Positions 1-7,500 of a stretch of DNA of 64,000 nucleotides are shown here, piece by piece. Each line of letters starts with the position of its first letter. The first letter of the stretch is position 1. A model generated the notes under the pieces. The model was given only the letters and a program-made list of their open reading frames with translations. It searched no databases and had not been told where the DNA came from. The stretch is from an uncultured Clostridia bacterium (GTDB lineage Bacteria; Bacillota; Clostridia; Lachnospirales; Lachnospiraceae), in contig CALBNS010000009.1 of the NCBI GenBank assembly GCA_937896665.1, positions 1-64,000 of the forward strand, in the 5' to 3' direction. A program made the translations under genes and the position numbers.

Positions 1-23
1 CCTTTTTCATAATTACCGCCCAT
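1..23 (-). CDS. start of an unidentified gene cut by the left edge
   Basis: Seen: on the minus strand an ATG at 21-23 is preceded by a clean GGAGG at 33-37 with 9 bases between them. The frame opens MGGNYEK and runs off the window. This opening resembles what I remember of IS66-type transposase (TnpC) N-termini in clostridia, which would fit an IS66 remnant elsewhere in the window, but seven residues cannot prove it. A real coding start is likely; the identity is a guess. Confidence 0.3.
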
Positions 24-522
24 TTATGACCGCCTCCTTACTGATTTCTGATAAGAACATCTTACCAGAAATGCAGTAAAAAAGCGAATTTGACAATTGG
101 GGTTATTCGTCAAAATGACGGTGGATAACTTGTACTGAAATTCAGAAAAAGTATATAAGCCGGGACAAAAATGATGTTTTGGAGTGAATTTTCCAAAAAG
201 TTATGCACAGTTGAATTATCAGAAACAGACTCATTCACAATTAATGAGAAAAGTGCTTGTAAATGTGGACAAATCAATCATTCGCTTTATAAAAAAATCA
301 GCATTTTGCCAACGATTTTTTTATTCAGTTCAGCTGGAAGGCTGAACTGTTACATGTAAATAAAGAAAAAGATATCATTCAAACAAATCTCGTTGTCATT
401 GAGGATGCTCATATAAGACAGTCTAGATGTGCTTATTTTGGCGAATCACAGCACATGGATGCTTTCAGAGCAGCTTACTATGAATACTTACATAGTGAAG
501 TCCCTGAAAATGAACAAACGAA
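24..522. other. non-coding or decayed stretch left of the transposase remnant
   Basis: No ORF here looks like a real gene. A frame without an obvious start is open on the plus strand from about 300 to 535 and ends ...NEQTNCR; I cannot match it to a family. The stretch is AT rich and lies between the left-edge gene start and the IS3-like remnant, so it is probably degraded mobile-element DNA. Confidence 0.3.
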
Positions 523-720
523 TTGCAGATGAGTTTGAAAAAAATGCCTACAGAATTGCCAGACAAAGGATATTCAAGAATCAGAGATGTTTTTGAGCAT
601 TATCACGACATCGATGTTAACAACAAACGTATATTGCGTATTTGTCGTAGACTAGACATAAAATCAATCGTTAAATATGCGAATGACGGTTGTACAAGTC
701 AGGCTGCAAGTGCTCAAGAT
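523..720 (+). pseudogene. IS3-family transposase (OrfB) remnant
   Basis: The translated stretch GYSRIRDVFEHYH followed by VNNKRILRICRRLDI matches the HTH_21 region of IS3/IS150 OrfB proteins, where GYRRI...N.KRV.R.M is the usual pattern. Only about 50 residues are recognisable. The integrase core with its DDE residues is absent and the reading frame degenerates into sequence of no recognisable origin before the rplL terminator. A second frame beginning at 509 (MNKRIADEFEKN) may be the piece just upstream, displaced by a frameshift. It is a dead insertion-sequence fragment and not an expressed gene. Identity is from family pattern memory, without an alignment. Confidence 0.5.
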
Positions 721-785
721 ATAGCTGTTTTTCCCCCAATAGCGAGTGTTTTTATAACCAAAATTCTTGAAAGCTTTTTTACCAC

Positions 786-815
786 AAAAAACCGTGGCCA
801 AATGACCACGGTTTT
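786..815 (-). terminator. rho-independent terminator of rplJL
   Basis: A ten-base-pair stem AAAACCGTGG / CCACGGTTTT with an eight-base loop sits 16 bases past the rplL stop and is followed on the minus strand by a T-rich run. rpoB does not follow rplL in this window, so the rplJL transcript appears to end here. Confidence 0.85.
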
Positions 816-831
816 AACATACAACAGTGAA

Positions 832-1209
832 TTATTTTAATTCTACACTAGCGCCTTCAGCTTCTAATTTAGCTTTGATTTCCTCAGCTTCTGCTTTAGT
901 AACACCTTCTTTGATTACCTTTGGAGCACCATCTACTACTTCTTTAGCTTCTTTTAATCCAAGTCCTGTGATTTCACGAACAACTTTGATTACTTTAACT
1001 TTTGAAGCACCTGCAGATACTAATTCTACATTGAATTCATCTTTTTCTTCAGCTGCTGCTGCTTCACCTGCACCTGTTGCTGCAACTACTACGCCTGCTG
1101 CTGCAGATACACCAAATTCTTCTTCACATGCTTTTACTAATTCATTTAATTCTAATACTGATAATTCTTTGATTGCCTCAATCATTTCAGCTGTTGTTAA
1201 TTTTGCCAT
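832..1209 (-). CDS. rplL: 50S ribosomal protein L7/L12
   Basis: The 125-residue product is the dimeric stalk protein that recruits translation GTPases to the 50S subunit. The N-terminal dimerisation helix ([20 protein letters not shown]), an Ala/Gly-rich hinge around residues 37-55, and the C-terminal domain with the signature [18 protein letters not shown] are all present at the usual length. The start is fixed by GGAGG just upstream. It lies 67 bases after rplJ, in the standard rplJ-rplL order, and is followed by a strong terminator. Expression is expected to be set by the L10 leader upstream of rplJ. Nothing looks unusual in the protein; the absence of rpoB directly downstream is the only oddity. 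Confidence 0.98.
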   Translation of the reverse strand: MAKLTTAEMIEAIKELSVLELNELVKACEEEFGVSAAAGVVVAATGAGEAAAAEEKDEFNVELVSAGASKVKVIKVVREITGLGLKEAKEVVDGAPKVIKEGVTKAEAEEIKAKLEAEGASVELK

Positions 1210-1276
1210 TTTATTTACCTCCGTAAAATTTCTTTTTTAATTCATGGGATTATATCCCTTTTTATTACATTACTAA

Positions 1277-1792
1277 TTATTCAGCAACTACTTCTGCTGC
1301 TGCAACTTCACCGTCTTTTTCAGCGATTTGCTTAATAACACGAGCAAAGTTTGCAATTGGTGACTGCATACTTCCAAGTAATCTTGAAAGTAATTCTTCT
1401 CTTGAAGGAATCTTTGATAATTCTACAACACCTGCCATATCATATACTTTACCTTCAACTACGCCAGCTTTTACTTCCAATTTTTCTGCTGTCTTAGCGA
1501 ACTTGCAAAGAATTCTTGCTGGAGCTGTTGCATCATCTTTAGAGATTGCAATAGCGCTTGGTCCCTCTAAATATTCGTCTAATGCTGCAAAATCAGTTCC
1601 CTCAAATGCTCTTTTCATCATTGTGTTCTTGCAAACTTTGTAGATGATACCGGCTTCTCTTAATTGTTTACGTAATTCTGTGTCCTCAGCTACAGTTAAA
1701 CCACGGTAATCAACTAATACAACTGACTGTGCGTCTTTTACGTCTTCAGCGATTGCTGCAACGACTGGTTGTTTTAATTCAACTTTTGCCAC
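1277..1792 (-). CDS. rplJ: 50S ribosomal protein L10
   Basis: L10 anchors the L7/L12 dimers to 23S rRNA at the base of the stalk. The 171-residue product starts MAKVELKQPVVAAIAEDVKDA and carries the family pattern VLVDYRGLTVAEDTELRKQLR, followed by YKVCKNTM and LEGPSAIAIS. The C-terminal tail is Ala/Glu rich, as expected for the L7/L12-binding helix. The start is supported by AGGAGG nine or so bases upstream. The gene is first in the rplJ-rplL pair, behind its own consensus promoter and a structured leader that L10, with L7/L12, normally binds to repress its own operon. Confidence 0.98.
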   Translation of the reverse strand: MAKVELKQPVVAAIAEDVKDAQSVVLVDYRGLTVAEDTELRKQLREAGIIYKVCKNTMMKRAFEGTDFAALDEYLEGPSAIAISKDDATAPARILCKFAKTAEKLEVKAGVVEGKVYDMAGVVELSKIPSREELLSRLLGSMQSPIANFARVIKQIAEKDGEVAAAEVVAE

Positions 1793-1867
1793 GAATGGTG
1801 CACCTCCTTATATTATTTTAAATAATTGGCACCGCCGATTGATATATAACGCAGATATCTGCATTAT

Positions 1868-1990
1868 AAAAACCTCTTTGCACAAAGACAAAGAGGTTTT
1901 GTAAATTCTAACTATGAATTCAATCTCCTCGGTAGGCGTTTTGAACCTTATGCTTTACAGCACCTACTGTCTTCGGCAGTTAATTTCCTT
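1868..1990 (-). promoter_or_regulatory. L10 ribosomal protein leader with terminator-like hairpin
   Basis: The transcript between the promoter and rplJ contains the typical L10-leader elements: CTGCCGAAGACAGTAGG..., then GGTTCAAAACGCCTACCGAGG, and lastly a strong hairpin (AAAACCTCTTTG / CAAAGAGGTTTT, 1868-1900) followed by T residues. This arrangement fits the known L10 leader, in which L10-L7/L12 binding favours premature termination. Identification is by motif and position, not by covariance search. Confidence 0.85.
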
Positions 1991-1994
1991 TGCT

Positions 1995-2023
1995 ATTATA
2001 GCAAGGTATATATTTGATGTCAA
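1995..2023 (-). promoter_or_regulatory. sigma-A promoter of rplJL
   Basis: Perfect consensus on the minus strand: TTGACA at 2018-2023, a 17-base spacer, TATAAT at 1995-2000. It begins only eight bases after the rplA stop, so rplJL has its own strong promoter besides any read-through from rplKA. Confidence 0.92.
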
Positions 2024-2030
2024 CAAATTT

Positions 2031-2723
2031 TTAAGATAATTTTGCTGGGTTAATCTTAACACCAGGTCCCATTGTAGAAGTAAGTGTCACACTCTTTAAG
2101 TATTGACCTTTTACTGCTGCTGGTTTTGCTTTGTTGATTGCATCGATAAGCGTCTGGAAGTTGTCCGCCAATTGTTCTTCTGTGAAAGAAGCTTTACCCA
2201 CTGGCACATGGATAATGTTTGTTTTATCTAATCTGTACTCAATCTTACCAGCCTTGATATCATTGATAGCTTTTGTAACGTCCATTGTTACTGTACCTGC
2301 TTTTGGGTTTGGCATTAAACCTTTTGGTCCAAGTACACGGCCAAGACGTCCTACAACACCCATCATGTCTGGTGTAGCAACTACAACGTCAAATTCAAAC
2401 CATCCTTCATTTTGGATTCTTGGGATTAAGTCCTCTGCTCCTACATAATCTGCTCCTGCTGCCTTAGCTTCTTCTGCTTTTGCATCTTTTGCAAATACTA
2501 AGATACGAACTTTTTTACCTGTTCCGTGTGGTAATACAACAGCACCACGGATCTGCTGGTCAGCATGACGTCCGTCACAACCTGTTCTGATATGAGCTTC
2601 GATTGTTTCATCGAATTTTGCTACGGCTGATTTTTTAACTAATGAAATTGCCTCTGCTTTATCGTAAAGATTTCCTCTTTCAATTAACTTGGCAGCTTCT
2701 AAATATTTCTTTCCTCTTTTCAT
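2031..2723 (-). CDS. rplA: 50S ribosomal protein L1
   Basis: L1 forms the mobile L1 stalk that helps release deacylated tRNA from the E site and is a translational repressor of rplK-rplA in many bacteria. The 230-residue product begins [18 protein letters not shown] and contains the hallmark [21 protein letters not shown] block. The longer open frame to 2768 is not used: the ATG at 2721-2723 is the one served by AGGAGG at 2732-2737. The gene follows rplK after 156 bases that hold a hairpin motif resembling the one before rplK, so the pair may be feedback controlled at both starts. Confidence 0.97.
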   Translation of the reverse strand: MKRGKKYLEAAKLIERGNLYDKAEAISLVKKSAVAKFDETIEAHIRTGCDGRHADQQIRGAVVLPHGTGKKVRILVFAKDAKAEEAKAAGADYVGAEDLIPRIQNEGWFEFDVVVATPDMMGVVGRLGRVLGPKGLMPNPKAGTVTMDVTKAINDIKAGKIEYRLDKTNIIHVPVGKASFTEEQLADNFQTLIDAINKAKPAAVKGQYLKSVTLTSTMGPGVKINPAKLS

Positions 2724-2739
2724 ATTCAATAACCTCCTA

Positions 2740-2768
2740 GTGGTAATATCGGGAGCGAGCCCTCCCAC
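2740..2768 (-). promoter_or_regulatory. hairpin motif before rplA, possible L1 operator
   Basis: On the minus strand, GTGGGAGGG, a short loop, CTCCCG, ATATTA and CCAC form a closing GTGG/CCAC helix around an inner G-rich/C-rich helix with an asymmetric internal loop. It abuts the AGGAGG of rplA. The same arrangement occurs before rplK (3321-3348). Duplicated placement at the two start sites suggests a binding site for L1. The assignment to L1 is inference. Confidence 0.55.
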
Positions 2769-2879
2769 GTTAATTTACAATAAGATAGTTACACTCAACT
2801 AACACGTCGCTTCGCGCCGCTAAGTCTCGGTAACGGCTTTCGCACTAACCTCATCTGTGATTCGTTAAATGCTCAATGC

Positions 2880-3305
2880 CTATTCTTCTACTTTAACACC
2901 CATACTACGGCATGTTCCTGCGATCATACTCATAGCTGCTTCTACAGATGCTGCATTTAAATCTGGCATTTTAATCTTAGCGATTTCCTCTAACTGAGCC
3001 TTTGTAATTGTTGCTACTTTTGTTTTGTTAGGAACACCTGAACCTGATTTTAAACCGCAAGCCTTTTTAACTAATACTGCTGCAGGTGGTGTCTTTGTAA
3101 TGAAGCTGAAGCTTCTGTCATTGTAAACTGTGATAACAACAGGGATAATCATTCCATCCTGATCTGCTGTCTTAGCATTGAATTGTTTTGTAAACTCAAC
3201 AATGTTTACACCATGCTGTCCAAGCGCAGGACCAACCGGTGGTGCTGGAGTTGCCTTTCCAGCTGGGATTTGTAATTTAATATAACCTGAAACTTTCTTT
3301 GCCAT
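2880..3305 (-). CDS. rplK: 50S ribosomal protein L11
   Basis: L11 binds the GTPase-associated region of 23S rRNA. The 141-residue product has the N-terminal block [20 protein letters not shown] followed by ALGQHGVNI, the linker, and the C-terminal RNA-binding domain with [14 protein letters not shown] and AGTCRSMGV. Length is normal. The start ATG at 3303-3305 has AGGAGG eight bases upstream. It lies 52 bases after nusG in the standard secE-nusG-rplK-rplA order and has a hairpin motif over its translation start region. Confidence 0.98.
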   Translation of the reverse strand: MAKKVSGYIKLQIPAGKATPAPPVGPALGQHGVNIVEFTKQFNAKTADQDGMIIPVVITVYNDRSFSFITKTPPAAVLVKKACGLKSGSGVPNKTKVATITKAQLEEIAKIKMPDLNAASVEAAMSMIAGTCRSMGVKVEE

Positions 3306-3320
3306 TTTGTGTACCTCCTT

Positions 3321-3348
3321 GTGGTATTCGCGGGGATTTCCCTCCCAC
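3321..3348 (-). promoter_or_regulatory. hairpin motif before rplK, possible L1 operator
   Basis: GTGGGAGGG, AAAT, CCCCG, CGAATA, CCAC on the minus strand gives a two-part stem with an asymmetric loop, directly before the rplK AGGAGG. It shares layout and most sequence with the motif before rplA at 2740-2768. No promoter is visible here, so it probably acts at translation. Confidence 0.55.
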
Positions 3349-3357
3349 TATTATTTG

Positions 3358-3873
3358 TTACATTTTTTTCACTTCTGAGAAACTTATTTCTACTGGTGTT
3401 TCACGACCAAACAGCTCTACATTGATTGTCAAACTTTGTTTCTGTGGATTTACTTCTTTAATCATTCCGACTGTATCTTTCCAAGCCCCCGAAGTAACTA
3501 CTATTGTTTCACCAAGCTCAAAATTAACAACCACCTCGGCATCCATAATTCCAAGAGCATCAATTTCTGCTTCTGTCAATGGAACCGGTTTTGAGCCAGG
3601 ACCCACGAAACCTGTAACACCTCTGGTATTTCTAACGACATACCATGTATCATCATTCATAATCATGTGAATCATCACATAACCAGGGAACATCTTCTTC
3701 TGTGATGCTTTCTGTGTTCCGTTCTTTAACTCCACTACTTCCTGCATTGGAACTCTGACTTCTAAAATCTGATCTCCAAGGTGTCTGTTTTCAATAGTCT
3801 TATCAATATTAGCTTTTACTTTGTTCTCATACCCAGAATAAGTATGAACTACATACCATTTTGCTTCTGACAT
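3358..3873 (-). CDS. nusG: transcription termination/antitermination factor NusG
   Basis: NusG binds RNA polymerase and affects pausing, Rho action and coupling to ribosomes. The 171-residue product starts MSEAKWYVVHTYSGYENKVK, the usual NGN-domain opening, has FPGYVMIHM and the VRNTRGVTGFVGPG block, and ends with a KOW domain (ELGETIVVTSGAWKDTVGMI). The open frame extends five codons further up, but the MSEAKWYVV start matches the family. It sits 30 bases after secE and before rplK. Nothing is missing. Confidence 0.97.
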   Translation of the reverse strand: MSEAKWYVVHTYSGYENKVKANIDKTIENRHLGDQILEVRVPMQEVVELKNGTQKASQKKMFPGYVMIHMIMNDDTWYVVRNTRGVTGFVGPGSKPVPLTEAEIDALGIMDAEVVVNFELGETIVVTSGAWKDTVGMIKEVNPQKQSLTINVELFGRETPVEISFSEVKKM

Positions 3874-3903
3874 AAAATCACCTTTCATTAATTCAGCAGT
3901 CTG

Positions 3904-4107
3904 CTATCTTACTAAAAAGTCGATACCGTACTGAAGCACTGCATCAACCATAGCAATAATGACGCCCAATGCAATTGAACATACCGTAACTGCTACCGTT
4001 TGCTTAGCAAGTGTTTTTTTGTCTGGCCATATAATCTTCTTATATTCTGCTTTCAGACCTTTGAACCAGCTTTTCTTTTTGGTTTTTTCTGTGTTTGTTC
4101 CAGCCAT
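3904..4107 (-). CDS. secE: preprotein translocase subunit SecE
   Basis: SecE is the small clamp subunit of the SecYEG channel. The 67-residue product has a short charged N-terminus, the conserved amphipathic stretch WFKGLKAEYKKIIWPDKKTL, and one membrane helix (TVAVTVCSIALGVIIAMVDA). I take ATG at 4105-4107 as the start, with GGAAGG upstream; an in-frame GTG three codons earlier is the alternative. It lies between rpmG and nusG as in most Firmicutes. Confidence 0.95.
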   Translation of the reverse strand: MAGTNTEKTKKKSWFKGLKAEYKKIIWPDKKTLAKQTVAVTVCSIALGVIIAMVDAVLQYGIDFLVR

Positions 4108-4131
4108 ACCATTCACTTCCTTCCAACGATA

Positions 4132-4281
4132 TTATTTCGTTTCTTTGTGCAATGTGTGTGATTTACAGAACTTACAGTATTTCTTTGTTTCCATACGTTC
4201 AGGATGAGTTTTCTTATCCTTCGTCATGTCGTAGTTACGTTGTTTACATTCTGTACATGCCAATGTTATTCTTGTGCGCAC
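4132..4281 (-). CDS. rpmG: 50S ribosomal protein L33
   Basis: This 49-residue gene begins with GTG (4279-4281) behind GAGGTGG. The product reads (M)[18 protein letters not shown]..., with two CxxC pairs (CTEC and CKFC), so it is the zinc-binding form of L33. It is the first gene of the rpmG-secE-nusG-rplK-rplA unit, 24 bases before secE, and is read from the promoter at 4385-4413. The pairing of cysteines implies a zinc-dependent paralogue; whether a zinc-free copy exists elsewhere cannot be seen here. Confidence 0.95.
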   Translation of the reverse strand: MRTRITLACTECKQRNYDMTKDKKTHPERMETKKYCKFCKSHTLHKETK

Positions 4282-4384
4282 AACTTCCACCTCACTTTAT
4301 ATTTTCTTTTACGTGTTACATGACAGCTTGCGAGGCTGTCGGTTTTTAGGCATAAAAAAAAGACCTACTTCCATTCGCCAGTAT

Positions 4385-4413
4385 ATCTTACCATACGAAT
4401 AGTTAGACGTCAA
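4385..4413 (-). promoter_or_regulatory. sigma-A promoter of the rpmG-secE-nusG operon
   Basis: TTGACG at 4408-4413, 17-base spacer, TAAGAT at 4385-4390 on the minus strand. The leader that follows holds a T-rich run and a small hairpin (GACAGCC / GGCTGTC-like, about 4321-4339) before rpmG. Confidence 0.8.
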
Positions 4414-4503
4414 CATATTTTTCTTTTCACTACACAACATTTTCAATTGTCACTTCCAAAATTGGGGATATATAAAAATCGAACTACAGACACCCAATAA
4501 ACA

Positions 4504-4525
4504 GGGCACCGGATTTCCGGTGCCC
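4504..4525 (-). terminator. terminator of the GH84 gene
   Basis: GGGCACCGG AAAT CCGGTGCCC on the minus strand, followed by TGTTTATT, 22 bases after the stop of the glycosidase gene. The 4414-4503 stretch beyond holds nothing else recognisable. Confidence 0.85.
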
Positions 4526-4547
4526 ATATTATGTCCATCACTTTATT

Positions 4548-7500
4548 CTAGAAGCTTTTTCTTCTTTTCAATACAAGCACTACACCTGCACATACCATCA
4601 ACATTACCCACATCATAACTGGGGCTGTATCACCTGTTGTCACATTACTATCATTATCTACAACTGGTGGTTTTGGTTCTTGTGTTGCACCAGACCCTTG
4701 TGGTGTGTTAGTATCTTCTGGTTTTTCGCCATCTACTTTCACTAACTTCTCAGTAGCTGCTGCAACTGCATCAATCTTAGCCTGTAATTCTTCCACTGTG
4801 ATCTCTTTATCAGTAAGCGCTTCTTTCAATGCTGCCATTGCTTTTGCATATGCACTCCAGCTTTCTACTGTATAATTGCTTTGTTTATAATAAGCAATAC
4901 ACTCTTCATAATACTGTTTTGCTTCTGTCTTATCAATTTCAGGTTTCGCTTCTTCCCCACCCGGCTGCTTCAGTCCTGCAATCGCCGCTTCTAACGTTGC
5001 TTTGCACGCTTTCACATCTTTCGGATTTTGACGTTGTTTTGCATCTGCTGCAATCATTGTTTCAGCCGCCTTAATTGCCTCTGTCAACTTAGCAAAAGTA
5101 TCTTCTATATAATCTGATTCTTTGTAAAGCTCCTTTGCATCAGTTGTTAAAACTTTCAGTTCCTCAATCGAACCAACTTCATAAACAAGTTGTGCTACAG
5201 CTTCACTGATTTCGTCAAGAATAGCATCTATATCCTTCTGAGAAATTTCTGCATTTTCTTTAGCAACATCTGCCTTCGCCATACTTTCTGCATATAATTT
5301 CCATGTTTTTGTAGTGTAATCTTTGTCTTCCTGCACATCTTTTACAAGATTAGCCAACTGTGTCTCAAACGCTGCCATGTCCGGTTTCACAACCTTACCA
5401 TCTACCGCTGCTTTTAAACCAGCTAACGCAGATCTCACACTATTAGGTGTTGCATATGCATTACCCAATACATATTCTGCTGTATTAATTGCATCTTCGA
5501 AAGCTTTTTTACTGTTCGGTGTCCATGCACTAGCATCTGTACCTTTTACAGAATTATAGTATTCACGTAATTCAGCCTTATCAGCTTCTCCTGTAGGTGT
5601 ACTAGATGTGATGATTTCATGAATCTCTGGTATACTACCTTCATCCCAAGCTACTGTCATAGACAATACATGGTCGAATTTCGCTGTACTAAACTCATTC
5701 AAGCTACTCATTAAGCGCCCAAGTTCGATCGTCTTTATTACTTCGTTTTCGATTACTTCTACTGATACCCGCGCCTTAGAAATCGTCGCAGGACTCTGTA
5801 AGATTGTAATCTTTTTAATTTCTGTATTTTCCGAAATCGAATATGTAAATGAACCAGCCTTATCACTTGATGATTTAAATGTTGTAGAAACTTCACCATC
5901 AATCATGTTAGATGCCACATTCCCATATGACTCTTTACCATTTGTAACGATTGTCGGGTCATTTTCACTTGGCAGATACATATTACCGCCATTTAATTCA
6001 ATTTCTCTGATTCTTACCCATTTATCAGCACCGGCCTTATCTCTTGTGATTTCAAATTTAATGAAACGTACTTCCTGATTAATGCCTGTTTTTGACAATG
6101 TGTAATATGAAATCTCGTGATCCGGGAACAACTCAGAGATATTATCAGTATTTTCTTCTTCCCCCGGATTATTGGAATCCTGACTTCCAATCAGTAATAC
6201 CTCTGTCCAGCTATCTCCATCTTTGGATACAGACACTTTCGCATGGCGAGGATAGTCTGTTGTGCCATCATGAAGAACAACTTTCAATGATTCTAAGTCA
6301 ATTACTTGTCCTAAATCATATGTGATATACTTACCTGCATTCTGGCTTCCTTGCAATACAGCTTCTGTTGTTCGATCATGATCAAATGCATTCAGGTGTG
6401 TGCTTTCTTGACGAAAATTTGTAGCCTCTACAGAAATCGGATAAACTTCATGCGACTTCACTTCCAGCTTGCTTAATGTGAATGTAACGTCCGAAGCTGT
6501 GTTATTCATGAGACGAATGTATCTTGCATCATCAAAATTATCTCCGGATACTGCTGTCCATACAACGTTATTCTTTGAAGTTTCCAATGTCAATACACTT
6601 TCTGCCGTAACCGTAATATCTGTAATGTCTTTAATTCTGTCTAATTCAATACCAATATATTCGGCAGGAGCTAATGTAATCTCTTTCGAGCCAGCGAGTG
6701 TCGCTGTATCAGCATTCATCGAAATACTAAATCCGGTTAAACCGGTCTTATTTGTAAAAATTGCATCGTTTCTGATAATCTGTTCTCCAACACTGAACTC
6801 ATATACTTTAGTCCAGTTTTTATAGTCGGCCTGATTATAAATTCTTACATAACGAGCTGTGATATCTTCAGAGCTTACATCAATATCCAGTGTAGAACCT
6901 GTGTATGAGTTATACTTTGTATATGTTTGTCCATCTAACGAATACTCCAGATCGTAGTTTGTCCAACAATCCCCAGAATCCATTAAAACGTAAATCTCGC
7001 CTAATTTTATACTCTTTCCCAAGTCCAGACCGATGTAATCACCAACCTGCGCACCTCTCGAATACCAGATGAATGTGCTTTCGTCACCATCAACGATTTT
7101 ATCTAATGAACCTTGGTAAATACTTGTATTACTATGGAAGGCGTTCACATTCGCTTCCATTTCAGATGCACCTACAGAAAATTCATAAATTCTCCACCAG
7201 ACAGCTTTGTCTTGTCCATTTACAAGGCGAATTGCTTTCGCCTGCACCGGTGTAAATTCCTCTGCGAATACTTCACCAATTTCTGTATATGTATCAATTA
7301 CTGTCCACTGATCTTGTTCATTGAGATACTCTAATCTACCAGTATCAATGTGGTCTCCGGAGCCCTGTACAACGTTAACAGAACTTACAGTTTCCACTTT
7401 TTCAAATTCAAGTCCTACCCATGCATCAGCAAGAGTATAGTCCTTCCTATCAACAGCATCCGTAGCACCATGTGCAAAACCTGCATAATCAGACATGCTG

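Noticed and set aside
827..1240. Plus-strand ORF of 137 residues over rplL
   Set aside because: Antisense shadow of rplL; Ser/Ala/Thr-rich composition, with no independent ribosome binding site.
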